The notes under the pieces were generated by a model, which worked only from the letters and a program-made list of their open reading frames with translations, was not told the DNA's origin and did not search any database. A program made the translations under genes and the position numbers. A DNA stretch of 17,211 bases from an uncultured Lachnospiraceae bacterium. GTDB lineage: Bacteria > Bacillota > Clostridia > Lachnospirales > Lachnospiraceae. Shown one piece after another: positions 1 to 6,755 of the stretch (the first letter of the stretch is position 1; every line of letters starts with the position of its first letter). The DNA lies in NCBI GenBank assembly GCA_910579325.1, contig CAJTTU010000075.1:1-17211 (forward strand). Direction: 5' to 3'.

Positions 1-173
1 CCGGGAACATGGATGCCGATACCGCCGGGGAGATTATGATGATTTTGAAAGAGAGCGCCCATGTGTTCGGAAAATGCGTAGTGGTCGTGACACACTCCGG
101 GGAGGTGGCAAAGCAGGCGGATGTGGTATTGGAAATCAGAGGCGGGCATTTGAGAGAGAGGAAAATAGAATGA
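1..173 (+). CDS. ABC transporter ATP-binding protein, C-terminal end (partial)
   Basis: The open frame enters at base 3 and ends with TGA at 171-173, leaving 56 residues of the C-terminus. The fragment starts with GNMDADTAGEIM, which is the D-loop region that follows the Walker B motif in ABC ATPases, and contains VVVVTHS, the H-loop switch histidine. The spacing and wording (GNxD..T..EIM.., then V.VTH....A..AD) resemble the MacB/LolD-type ATPases that pair with FtsX-like permeases. The Walker A, signature and Walker B motifs lie outside the window, so the substrate cannot be told. No permease gene follows on this strand, so any partner would be upstream. Confidence 0.85.
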   Translation, partial: GNMDADTAGEIMMILKESAHVFGKCVVVVTHSGEVAKQADVVLEIRGGHLRERKIE

Positions 174-212
174 AAGACATAAAGAAAGTATACGGTTTAT
201 AACCTGTTTATC

Positions 213-256
213 AGAAAAGAACCCCTCCGGGAAACCAGAAGTCTGGTCCCGGCGGG
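213..256 (-). terminator. Intrinsic terminator of the cotJ operon
   Basis: On the minus strand, 11 bases past the cotJC stop codon, a G+C-rich arm at 256-243 pairs with 238-222 around the loop ACTT. The pairing is imperfect but long. A T-rich tract (TTCTTTTCTG) follows. On the plus strand the hairpin is followed only by ATTTATC, so any role for the ABC transporter gene ending at 173 is weaker. Confidence 0.6.
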
Positions 257-266
257 ATTTATCATA

Positions 267-899
267 TTACCTCGTTGTCTTCGCCTGGCATCCGCAATTG
301 GCCGGCGTGTCAAATTCCGGGTTGAAGGCGTAGAAGTTTTTGGAATCCAGGTGATCCTGGACGATCCGCAGGCTCTCACCGAACCGCTGGAAATGCACCA
401 CCTCCCGCTGCCGCAGGAACCGGATCGGATCACAGATTTCCGGGTCTTTGATCAGGCGGAGGATGTTGTCGTAGGTGGAGCGGGCTTTTTGCTCTGCTGC
501 CATATCCTCAAACAAATCCGTAATCGGATCTCCCTTAGACTGGAACACCGTAGCCGAGAAGGGCGCGCCCCCTGCGGACTGGGGCCACAGACCCAGTGTG
601 TGATCCACATAATATTTATCGAATCCGGAGGCGACCAGGTCTTCCGGAGAAAGGTTTTTAGTCAGCTGGTGAACGATGGCACAGATGATTTCCATATGGG
701 CCAGCTCTTCGGTGCCGATATCCGTCAGCACCCCCGCCACCTCTCTGTAGGGCATCGTATACCTCTGGGACAGATACCGCTGGGAGGCGGCCAGTTCGCC
801 GTCGGGGCCGCCGAACTGGGTGAGGATCACCATGGCCATTTTGGGATCAGGTTTGCTGATCTTTACCGGATACTGTAATCGTTTCTCATAACTCCACAT
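267..899 (-). CDS. cotJC: Spore coat protein CotJC, manganese-catalase family
   Basis: This 210-aa protein begins MWSYEKRLQYPVKI and continues with GGPDGELAASQRYLSQRY, the typical CotJC opening. CotJC belongs to the di-manganese catalase family and sits in the spore coat. Metal-ligand residues can be placed in order: E35, E65 with H68 (TEELAHME), E136 (AAEQKARS) and H169 (REVVHF). This is the glutamate/histidine pattern of manganese catalases, so the active site appears intact. Catalase activity is inferred from the family, not shown. It is the last gene of the cotJABC operon; its ATG overlaps the cotJB stop codon (TAATG). GGAG lies about 10 bases upstream. Confidence 0.95.
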   Translation of the reverse strand: MWSYEKRLQYPVKISKPDPKMAMVILTQFGGPDGELAASQRYLSQRYTMPYREVAGVLTDIGTEELAHMEIICAIVHQLTKNLSPEDLVASGFDKYYVDHTLGLWPQSAGGAPFSATVFQSKGDPITDLFEDMAAEQKARSTYDNILRLIKDPEICDPIRFLRQREVVHFQRFGESLRIVQDHLDSKNFYAFNPEFDTPANCGCQAKTTR

Positions 900-1195
900 T
901 AAAAATCATCTCCTTCCCAGGGCCAGGGGTCCTGCACCCAGTTCCAGCAGTTCATGCCGCCGCCCTGACAGCCGCAGCCGTCAGCGCCGGGGGCGGTGAA
1001 GCGGGCGGTTTCCTGGCTTAAGGGGCCGAACTGGCTGGTATAGTCTGCAACGGCTTTTCTATAATAATTGCGGGTGGTCTCAAAAAACTGGATGGCTTCC
1101 GGGTCACAGGGATGGGTATCCAGGTACAGGGCCGCATCGTCCAGGGCGAAGCCGGTTTCATAGATGACCTGCATCAAACGACATTTTTCATTCAT
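899..1195 (-). CDS. cotJB: Spore coat protein CotJB
   Basis: CotJB is a small spore-coat protein, here 98 aa from ATG at 1195 (MNEKCRLMQVIYETGFALDD). A GTG six codons further upstream would also be open. The ATG is preferred because GAGGTG sits just upstream of it and because it overlaps the cotJA stop codon as ATGA, a sign of translational coupling. The central part (LYLDTHPCDPEAIQFF, then YYRKAVADY) matches the CotJB family. The C-terminus has a Cys/Gly cluster (CGCQGGGMNCW) and an acidic WPWEGDD tail. CotJB is thought to act with CotJA and CotJC in coat assembly; its biochemical role is unknown. Confidence 0.93.
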   Translation of the reverse strand: MNEKCRLMQVIYETGFALDDAALYLDTHPCDPEAIQFFETTRNYYRKAVADYTSQFGPLSQETARFTAPGADGCGCQGGGMNCWNWVQDPWPWEGDDF

Positions 1196-1506
1196 TTTAC
1201 ACACCTCGAGCACAAGAATGGTTTATCCAGTTCCGGGAAAATGGTGCCTGCGTTCAGCCCTCTGCACAGGTCGTAGGTGTCATTCCATCTCTGCCAGGGA
1301 ACATAGGCCATCGTTACGGGGAACTGATCTATATTTTTCCGCTCCATGGAAAAAGGGGCGATCATTTCAGGAGGGTTGGGGTTAGAGCCGGCGCAGCCGC
1401 AGTCCCGGTCCCGGGAGTAGCTTCTGGCAGGCATCGTGTATCCGCTCATCTGGCGGCCGGAACAGCCCTGCCGTCTCATATCATATCTGCTGTTATAACG
1501 TTCCAT
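1192..1506 (-). CDS. cotJA: Spore coat protein CotJA
   Basis: This 104-aa protein is the first gene of the cotJ operon. The C-terminal half carries the family signature AYVPWQRW, then GTIFPELDKPF. The N-terminal half is rich in Arg, Tyr, Gly and Cys (SGRQMSGY, DCGCAGSNPNPPE), low-complexity sequence typical of spore-coat proteins. AAGGAG lies about 12 bases before the ATG, slightly far but acceptable. The stop codon overlaps the next gene's start by 4 bases. Expression is expected in the mother cell; see the upstream promoter entry. Confidence 0.92.
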   Translation of the reverse strand: MERYNSRYDMRRQGCSGRQMSGYTMPARSYSRDRDCGCAGSNPNPPEMIAPFSMERKNIDQFPVTMAYVPWQRWNDTYDLCRGLNAGTIFPELDKPFLCSRCVK

Positions 1507-1542
1507 AAATATTAAGAGACTCCTTTATGTCTGATTTAATAT

Positions 1543-1570
1543 TAATGTATGCGGCGGGAAATATTATGGT
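1543..1570 (-). promoter_or_regulatory. Candidate mother-cell sporulation promoter for cotJABC
   Basis: On the minus strand CATACATTA occurs about 37 bases before the cotJA ATG. It fits the sigma-E -10 consensus (CATACAnT) and also the sigma-K -10 (CATAnnnTA). An AC dinucleotide 17 bases upstream fits the sigma-K -35. A clear sigma-E -35 at the usual 14-15 base distance was not found. Bacillus cotJ is known to be sigma-E dependent, so either mother-cell factor is plausible. Confidence 0.45.
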
Positions 1571-1656
1571 GCGTTATCAGCCTGTGATCAGGCCGGACGT
1601 GTGGATTAAAAATTTTTTTCATCGAGCATTTTGCACTGGCGTTTGCGGCAGAGAAC

Positions 1657-1665
1657 TGGTATAGT
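1657..1665 (+). promoter_or_regulatory. Weak candidate extended -10 promoter for the beta-helix gene
   Basis: TGGTATAGT is an extended -10 motif (TG, one base, then TATAGT, 5 of 6 matches). No good -35 stands 17 bases upstream, and the site is about 135 bases from the start codon. The rest of the 1507-1799 gap shows no other convincing signal. A short hairpin near 1570-1585 is not followed by a T tract. Confidence 0.25.
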
Positions 1666-1799
1666 TGTTACCATAACGCTAATTGATAAAACTGACAAAA
1701 GGGTTAATGCAGAGAATGTGATGAACAATTGGATTGGAGATCAATAAGCAGATTGGACACACAATCAAGCTATGAAATAGGAAAAAGGAGAGAAGCAGA

Positions 1800-2477
1800 A
1801 TGAATGATCTGACAAAACTGACAGTAAAAGCATTATATTCGTTAGAACACACAAAGGCGGCGGCGCTGCTGGAATCTGTGTCGTATCCCTGGGAGGCGCT
1901 GGGGAAAATCGGGGAGACGATCAAGGAAATTGGCGGCCGCCTGCCGAAAGAACTGTATGACCAAAAGGACGGGGATGTGTGGATTGCGAAATCCGCAAAG
2001 GTAGCCCCTACGGCCTATATCCACGGCCCGGCCATTATCGGCGAGGAGACGGAGGTGCGCCACTGCGCCTTTATCCGGGGCAATGCGCTGGTGGGAGACC
2101 ACTGTGTGGTGGGCAATTCCACGGAGCTGAAAAATGTCATCCTGTTTGACAATGTCCAGGTGCCACACTACAACTATGTGGGTGATTCGATTCTGGGGTA
2201 CCGTTCCCATATGGGTGCGGGCTCTATTACTTCTAATGTAAAATCGGATAAAAAACTGGTGATCGTAAAAGCGGGAGAAGAGCGGCTTGAAACCGGCCTG
2301 AAAAAATTTGGCGCCATGATCGGCGACGGCGTGGAAGTGGGCTGCGGCACAATTTTAAATCCCGGCAGCGTGGTGGGGAAAAACAGTAATATTTATCCGC
2401 TGTCTATGGTGCGGGGATATGTGGAAGCCAATTCCGTTTACAAGAACCAGAATGAGGTTGTAGAAAAAGCAGACTAA
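1800..2477 (+). CDS. Left-handed beta-helix (hexapeptide-repeat) protein, GlmU C-terminal-like
   Basis: This 225-aa protein starts at ATG 1800, with AAGGAGAG 10 bases upstream. Residues about 60-215 are a run of hexapeptide turns (AYIHGPAIIGEETEVRHCAFIRGNALVGDH, cut by longer loops, and later GDGVEVGCGTILNPGSVVGKNS). They form a left-handed parallel beta-helix like the acetyltransferase half of GlmU. HMGAGSITSNVKSD resembles the GlmU loop near the acetyl-CoA site. The nucleotidyltransferase half is absent: the first ~55 residues are helical, without the usual sugar-nucleotide-binding LxAG motif. Such stand-alone proteins are often labelled UDP-N-acetylglucosamine pyrophosphorylase-related, but an acyltransferase or nucleotide-sugar-binding role is inference. 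No neighbour helps with the substrate. It converges on the YihY gene, and I see no clear terminator in the 134-base gap between them. Confidence 0.75.
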   Translation: MNDLTKLTVKALYSLEHTKAAALLESVSYPWEALGKIGETIKEIGGRLPKELYDQKDGDVWIAKSAKVAPTAYIHGPAIIGEETEVRHCAFIRGNALVGDHCVVGNSTELKNVILFDNVQVPHYNYVGDSILGYRSHMGAGSITSNVKSDKKLVIVKAGEERLETGLKKFGAMIGDGVEVGCGTILNPGSVVGKNSNIYPLSMVRGYVEANSVYKNQNEVVEKAD

Positions 2478-2611
2478 AAACTGTTGGAAATATGTTTATG
2501 CCGAAAATGCCGGAAATTACAGTATTTGCATGTGCTGCTTTACAAAATATAGAGAATAGCAGTATGCGTGGGATGTGTGTATGGAGGAATCATGTCGAGA
2601 AACTGGCGCGA

Positions 2612-3451
2612 TTATCGTTCCGAATCCTGTTTCCCTGAACTTTTATGCTCCAGAAACACATTGATTTCCGCCCCCAGCAGCGTGATAGTCATGCAGAAGT
2701 AAATCCAGAGCATAATCAGCACGATAGCCGTCAGGCTGCCGTAGGTATAAGAAAAGTTAGAAAATTTGGTTATATAAATCGAATACACAAAAGAAAAGAC
2801 AGACCAGCCGAAGGTGGCAAATATGGCGCCGGGGAACTGGTCTGCCAGGCTTACATTCCGTCCGGGGAAAAAGCGGTAGAGCAGCATAAAAAAGCCGGTG
2901 AGCAAAAAGGCCGACGAAAAGGTACGGATGCCTACCACTAATATGGAAAAATCCCGGATGGCGGGCATCCGGTTTTCCAGAAACAGCTGGATATTGTTGC
3001 CGAATACCAGCAAAATCAGAACCAGCAACAGGGCGGCCATAAAAAACATGGTGTAAAAATAGCAGACCAGCCGCAAACGGATATAGCCGATTGGCTTTTC
3101 GTCGGAATACACCTGGTTCAGCCCCCGCTCCACGGCCATGACCCCTTTGGAGGCGGACCAGATCGTGGTGACGGCGGTTACGGACAGGATAGTGTTTGAG
3201 GACTTGGCATAGACCTCATGGACAATGTTGTACAGGGAGGGGCGGAAGGTTTCCGGCACTACAAGGGTGAGGGTGGCCAGCATTTCCTCCAGGCTGTCTG
3301 GGGAGACGAACTGAATCATGGTCATAGCCAGCATTAAAAGGGGAAATGCCGAGATGACCAGAAAAAACGACGCCTGGGCTGCGTAGACGGTAATCTGATC
3401 CTCCGTCACCTGCTTTTTAAAAATGTCTGCCTGAAGTAAAATATTATGCAT
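2612..3451 (-). CDS. YihY/BrkB-family inner-membrane protein
   Basis: This 279-aa membrane protein belongs to the YihY (UPF0761/BrkB) family, once misnamed ribonuclease BN. It has about six hydrophobic segments, near residues 28-48, 89-110, 131-152, 175-200, 210-232 and 242-266. Family-typical stretches are ASFFLVISAFPLLM, ATTIWSASKGVMAVERGLN-like wording around residues 90-113, FPGRNVSLADQFPGAIFAT and YGSLTAIVLIMLWIY. The function is not established; a transport or envelope role is usually assumed. GGAG is 9 bases before the ATG. The gene stands alone on the minus strand with a candidate promoter at 3509-3537. Confidence 0.88.
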   Translation of the reverse strand: MHNILLQADIFKKQVTEDQITVYAAQASFFLVISAFPLLMLAMTMIQFVSPDSLEEMLATLTLVVPETFRPSLYNIVHEVYAKSSNTILSVTAVTTIWSASKGVMAVERGLNQVYSDEKPIGYIRLRLVCYFYTMFFMAALLLVLILLVFGNNIQLFLENRMPAIRDFSILVVGIRTFSSAFLLTGFFMLLYRFFPGRNVSLADQFPGAIFATFGWSVFSFVYSIYITKFSNFSYTYGSLTAIVLIMLWIYFCMTITLLGAEINVFLEHKSSGKQDSER

Positions 3452-3508
3452 AGGTAAATCTCCATTTTCAGCATCTCTGGAAACAATATTAAAACGCTCT
3501 GTTTATAA

Positions 3509-3537
3509 ATAGTACCATGCAAGTGGGTTTCCGGCAA
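3509..3537 (-). promoter_or_regulatory. Candidate sigma-A promoter for the YihY gene
   Basis: On the minus strand TTGCCG (3537-3532) is separated by 17 bases from TACTAT (3514-3509). A TGG precedes the -10 as an extended -10 element. Each hexamer matches the consensus at 4 of 6 positions. The position, about 60 bases from the ATG, is suitable. Confidence 0.4.
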
Positions 3538-3581
3538 GCGGTTATCGTTTTTTTACGGTACAGAAAAAATCGACAAAATAG

Positions 3582-3610
3582 TTGATTTTATGATTTTAAT
3601 ACGGTAAACT
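3582..3610 (+). promoter_or_regulatory. Candidate sigma-A promoter for the coiled-coil gene
   Basis: TTGATT and TAAACT are separated by exactly 17 bases in a very AT-rich stretch, 88 bases before the start codon at 3698. It is divergent from the YihY promoter roughly 45 bases away. Confidence 0.45.
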
Positions 3611-3697
3611 TTTTGTCATAAGGTATCTTGCAATGTGCAAAGGCCATGTACCTGACGGCATTGCAAAAGCATTGGGACGAATTAAAGGAGACATGGC

Positions 3698-4180
3698 ATG
3701 GGTTTCAGAAGAAAGATAATGGACAAGCTTACCATCATTTATATAAAAGCCAGCCACTGCATGGAACGGAATAAACTGAATATGTATATTTCCACGCTGG
3801 AGCGGGAAATTCAGGATATGAAGCTGCAGATCGGCATAGTATGTTATGACCGGTGGAAAAATGACCGGCTGCGAGTGGAGGATATCGAAGAACTACTGAA
3901 AATAATCGACGGGAAAAATGAGGAGATTGAGAAACAGAAGGAACTGATTTTACAGTTATCTGAGCAGGAAAAGCGTATTTTGGGAAAAGCAGCCCCGGTC
4001 GTTTTGCCCTTTGCGCCGATCCCGTCAGTTTCGTCAATTTCAGCGGCGGCAGAGATGAAAGACATAAAAGAAATAAAAGATACGGCGTGTCGGAGTGATG
4101 CTGAATATGTGGAACCGGCCGGCAGGCCAGACAATGAGCAGCAGCCCTCCGTGTTGGAGTTTCAGCGTTATCATAGATGA
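3698..4180 (+). CDS. Uncharacterised coiled-coil protein
   Basis: This 160-aa protein is not a family I can name. The first ~95 residues are predicted helical and coiled-coil-like: ISTLEREIQDMKLQIGIVCYDRW, interrupted, then LLKIIDGKNEEIEKQKELILQLSEQEKRIL, with regular hydrophobic spacing. The last ~65 residues are disordered and Ala/Pro/Ser-rich. There is no signal peptide or membrane segment. The layout (MGF.RKIMDKL N-terminus, then a helical ISxLExEI..LK..IG..xY..W segment) recalls Clostridial proteins that end in a zinc ribbon, but here there is no cysteine pair at the C-terminus. ATG 3698 is 7 bases from AAAGGAG. An ATG 5 bases earlier opens only an 8-codon frame that ends as TAATG on an alternative in-frame start at 3719 (MDKLTII). 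Confidence 0.7.
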   Translation: MGFRRKIMDKLTIIYIKASHCMERNKLNMYISTLEREIQDMKLQIGIVCYDRWKNDRLRVEDIEELLKIIDGKNEEIEKQKELILQLSEQEKRILGKAAPVVLPFAPIPSVSSISAAAEMKDIKEIKDTACRSDAEYVEPAGRPDNEQQPSVLEFQRYHR

Positions 4181-4219
4181 AAAAAGTTTTGATTGAGTCC
4201 TGACGGAAAATATTTCTAA

Positions 4220-4255
4220 GATTATTTAAAAAAGTTGTTAGTTTTTTGAATAATC
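4220..4255. repeat. AT-rich inverted repeat, 14-bp arms
   Basis: Arms 4220-4233 and 4242-4255 pair across an 8-base loop, with one G-T wobble. The stem is almost all A/T. It lies between the coiled-coil gene and the lipoprotein promoter. It could weakly end transcription of the upstream gene, because the descending arm itself contains six T, but no T tract follows. Confidence 0.5.
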
Positions 4256-4307
4256 CAGAATATGGATAAAAAAATTGAATTTGTTAATAAATTAAATTGA
4301 AAAGGTG

Positions 4308-4336
4308 TTGAAACTGTGAACTTTTTGTAGTATAAT
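4308..4336 (+). promoter_or_regulatory. Strong sigma-A promoter for the lipoprotein gene
   Basis: TTGAAA, a 17-base spacer and TATAAT: 5/6 and 6/6 matches at optimal spacing, 62 bases before the ATG at 4398. The region upstream is A/T-tract-rich, which may act as an UP element. Confidence 0.8.
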
Positions 4337-4397
4337 GAGTTCCGACACAATTTCTGTGCCAGAACATTTAAAATGAAAAAGAAAAGGAGAAAACGAA

Positions 4398-5090
4398 ATG
4401 AAAAAGAAAGTTTCCGTTTTAATGGCTCTGGTAGTATTGAGCTGCATGGTGCTGATGGGATGTTCCTCTCAGAAGCTGGTTCCGGCCGATCAGGTAGTTG
4501 GCGCTCTGTTCCAGCTGGCAGCGATGGACGATGCCGCCCCGATGAAGGATCTGCTGGGTTTTGCATCTGAAGAGGATGTGCGTTCCGCTCTGATGGAAGA
4601 CGGCGGTTCTGATCTGGTGGAAGAACTGGAGAAACAGTTCACCGATGCCGGAATCGAGTTCAGCACCGAAGAAGTGGAAGAAATGAAGAACGACATTATC
4701 AGCCTTCTGAAGAATACCCCTTACACGGTTGAGCTGACTTCCGAAGAGAAGGATAAATGTGTTGTTACGCTGAAAGTAAACGGTTACTCCATGGCTGATA
4801 TGACAGAAATCGCCATGACGACGCAGCAGGCGGCTCAGGACGCACTGACCGAGGATCAGCTTGCAGCGATCCAGAGCGGCGACGCCGATGCCCTGAACGA
4901 GTTTATGCATACATATATGATGGATTACATGAAGGCAGTTTCTCAGATGAGCCCGATGGAAGAGGCTACCGAGATCACTGTTGAGTGCGAAAAGGTTAAA
5001 GTTGACGTAAGCGGCAAGGAGCAGGTATGCTGGATGCCTCTGAGCCTGGATTCCTTCGGCAACGATGTTGAAGCTGCTATTATGCAGTAA
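4398..5090 (+). CDS. Uncharacterised lipoprotein
   Basis: This 230-aa protein has a classic type II signal peptide: MKKK, a hydrophobic core VSVLMALVVLSCMV, and the lipobox LMGC with the acylated cysteine at residue 22. It should be anchored to the outer face of the cytoplasmic membrane. The mature part is acidic and helical, with a duplicated-looking use of EE/EDL segments (DLVEELEKQFTDAGIEFSTEEVEEM), then a short beta-rich stretch (PYTVELTSEEKDKCVVTLKVNG). This recalls the DUF4878/DUF5105-like lipoprotein style, but I cannot assign a family firmly. AAAAGGAG lies 8 bases before the ATG. It is probably monocistronic, with its own strong promoter, and has no obvious terminator before the pheST leader. 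Confidence 0.8.
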   Translation: MKKKVSVLMALVVLSCMVLMGCSSQKLVPADQVVGALFQLAAMDDAAPMKDLLGFASEEDVRSALMEDGGSDLVEELEKQFTDAGIEFSTEEVEEMKNDIISLLKNTPYTVELTSEEKDKCVVTLKVNGYSMADMTEIAMTTQQAAQDALTEDQLAAIQSGDADALNEFMHTYMMDYMKAVSQMSPMEEATEITVECEKVKVDVSGKEQVCWMPLSLDSFGNDVEAAIMQ

Positions 5091-5142
5091 TGGTTTTTGC
5101 CATTTGTCGATGAATTTTTAGTTATTACCGGAAGATCGACTC

Positions 5143-5170
5143 TTGACAACCTTGTTTTTTGTGTTAGAAT
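5143..5170 (+). promoter_or_regulatory. Sigma-A promoter of the pheST operon
   Basis: TTGACA (6/6) and TAGAAT (4/6 or better) are separated by 16 bases. Transcription would start near 5177, inside the inverted repeat that follows. This yields a leader of about 430 bases before pheS, containing the T-box. Confidence 0.7.
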
Positions 5171-5212
5171 GGTCATAGCAAACGGATCAAACAGTCCGTT
5201 TGCTATGACCAT
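5169..5212. repeat. Perfect 18-bp inverted repeat at the pheST transcription start
   Basis: Arms 5169-5186 and 5195-5212 are exact reverse complements with an 8-base spacer (TCAAACAG). The left arm begins inside the -10 hexamer and spans the expected start point. As RNA, the part from +1 onward would still form a ~10-bp hairpin at the extreme 5' end, before the T-box Stem I. As DNA, it could be an operator. It is not followed by a T tract, so it does not look like a normal terminator. Confidence 0.85.
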
Positions 5213-5270
5213 AATTGATTTTGGAAAAAGCATTGATGGCGAGGCTGCGGATCACGGATCGGCTGCCGCA

Positions 5271-5563
5271 GATATCTGTCTTCTGTCAGAGAGAGGGGGC
5301 CACCGGCTGAAAGCCTCCTTGAGTTCAGTCAGATATCAACCTTCCCGCCGGAGCTTCAGAGCTGAACGTACATGGTAAAAGTGTTCCTGGAATGTCCCCT
5401 TCTTCGCAGCGGGACTGGAAAAAGCCTGTATCGGCTTTACTGTGTGTCCAGTAGGTTTTGACGTCCGTACACGTTACGTATGCTGAGTGTCTGCCGTAAG
5501 GCAGGAATCAGGGTGGTACCGCGGAATCAGTCCGTCCCTATGTTTTTTAGGGGCGGTTTTTTT
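5271..5563 (+). promoter_or_regulatory. T-box leader (tRNA-Phe sensing) of pheST
   Basis: The conserved T-box AGGGTGGTACCGCGG is at 5510-5524. Its TGGT would pair with a tRNA 3' end whose discriminator base is A, as in tRNA-Phe. The terminator follows immediately. Stem I can be drawn with GATATCTG (5271-5278) pairing CAGATATC (5330-5337). It contains the AGAGAG element at 5288-5295 and a GGCTGAAAGCC distal loop near 5305-5315. The likely specifier codon is TTC at 5324-5326 (Phe). A separate hairpin, CTGCGG with CCGCAG, stands just before Stem I. When tRNA-Phe is uncharged, the antiterminator should form and pheST be transcribed. The T-box itself is certain; the exact Stem I fold is my hand reading. 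Confidence 0.93.
5532..5563 (+). terminator. T-box regulated terminator before pheS
   Basis: CCGTCCCTA (5532-5540) pairs with TAGGGGCGG (5548-5556), with one G-T pair, and is followed by seven T. The left arm overlaps the sequence that would pair with the T-box AGGG in the antiterminator, as in the family. Confidence 0.92.
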
Positions 5564-5608
5564 GTATCATAGGGAAGTTGCGGAACTATCAATATGAAGG
5601 AGAGAGAC

Positions 5609-6628
5609 ATGAAGGAAAAACTGGAACAGATTAAAGCAGAGGCGCTGGCGCGGATTGAAGAAGCCGGTGCTCTGGAAAAGCTGAATGATATCCGGGTGGC
5701 TTATCTGGGGAAGAAGGGTGAGCTGACCTCGGTATTAAAAGGCATGAAGGACGTGGCGCCTGAGGATCGTCCCCGGGTGGGGCAGATGGTCAATGACGTG
5801 CGGGCTCTTTTGGAGGAGCGGCTGGAAAACGCAAAAACCGTGCTGGCCAGAGCGGCCAGGGAAGAACAGATGTCCAAAGAGGAAATCGACGTCACCCTGC
5901 CGTCCCAAAAGGCGGAGATCGGCCATAAGCATCCGAACACGGTGGCATTGGAGGAAGTGGAGCGGATATTTATCGGCATGGGATATGAGGTTGTGGAAGG
6001 CCCGGAAATAGAATATGACTACTACAATTTCGAGGCGCTGAACATCCCGGCCAATCACCCGGCCAAGGACGAGCAGGATACTTTTTATATCAATGATAAA
6101 ATCTTACTTAGAACCCAGACCTCCCCGGTTCAGGTCAGAACAATGGAGCAGAAAAAGCCGCCGATCCGTATGATTGCGCCGGGCCGGGTATTCCGTTCCG
6201 ACGAGGTGGATGCCACCCATTCCCCCTCCTTTCATCAGATTGAGGGAATGGTCATTGATAAAAATATCACATTTGCCGATTTGAAAGGTACGTTGGCGCA
6301 GTTTGCCGTGGAACTGTTCGGAGAGAATACGAAGGTAAAATTCCGCCCTCATCATTTTCCGTTTACGGAGCCAAGTGCCGAGGTGGATGTGACCTGTTTT
6401 AAATGCGGTGGTGCCGGATGCCGGTTCTGCAAGGGTTCCGGCTGGATCGAGATTTTAGGCTGCGGCATGGTTCATCCCAAGGTGCTCCGCATGAGCGGCA
6501 TCGACCCGGAGGAGTACTCCGGATTTGCCTTCGGTGTGGGGCTTGAGCGGATCGCTTTATTGAAATATGAGATTGACGATATGCGGCTGCTTTATGAGAA
6601 TGATATTCGGTTTTTGAAGCAGTTCTAA
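5609..6628 (+). CDS. pheS: Phenylalanyl-tRNA synthetase alpha subunit
   Basis: PheS is the catalytic subunit of the cytoplasmic (alpha-beta)2 enzyme that charges tRNA-Phe. The start at 5609 gives 339 aa. An ATG 15 bases earlier is in frame, but AAGGAGAG lies between the two and points to 5609. In order: an N-terminal coiled coil for tRNA binding (about 1-85), the class II core, motif 2 near 192-213 (GRVFRSDEVDATHSPSFHQ), a four-cysteine cluster (C263, C266, C271, C274) typical of many Firmicute PheS, and motif 3 near 305-314 (GFAFGVGLER). The length is close to the Bacillus enzyme. It is co-transcribed with pheT under the T-box. Confidence 0.98.
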   Translation: MKEKLEQIKAEALARIEEAGALEKLNDIRVAYLGKKGELTSVLKGMKDVAPEDRPRVGQMVNDVRALLEERLENAKTVLARAAREEQMSKEEIDVTLPSQKAEIGHKHPNTVALEEVERIFIGMGYEVVEGPEIEYDYYNFEALNIPANHPAKDEQDTFYINDKILLRTQTSPVQVRTMEQKKPPIRMIAPGRVFRSDEVDATHSPSFHQIEGMVIDKNITFADLKGTLAQFAVELFGENTKVKFRPHHFPFTEPSAEVDVTCFKCGGAGCRFCKGSGWIEILGCGMVHPKVLRMSGIDPEEYSGFAFGVGLERIALLKYEIDDMRLLYENDIRFLKQF

Positions 6629-6755
6629 AAAATAAAAACAGCAAAGATCCGAACAAGCCCCGAAAGGATTTACGGACGTATAGCGGCCGGAAATTTTTCC
6701 TAAGCAAGGGGTTTGGGAGGACTGTAGCGGAACTTAATATAGGAGATATAAGCTT

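Noticed and set aside
351..878. 175-codon plus-strand frame opposite cotJC
   Set aside because: cotJC on the minus strand has all its metal ligands and operon context; the plus frame is a shadow.
1567..1587. Short hairpin GCCTG-TGAT-CAGGC as a terminator
   Set aside because: The stem is only 5 bp and the T tract is about 25 bases further on.
2593..2700. Short plus-strand frame with GGAGG before ATG (MSRNWRDYRSE)
   Set aside because: It runs into the 3' end of the YihY gene on the other strand and has no recognisable sequence; judged chance.
5594..5608. Upstream ATG for pheS
   Set aside because: The Shine-Dalgarno AAGGAGAG lies downstream of this ATG and fits the start at 5609, which also gives the normal N-terminus.
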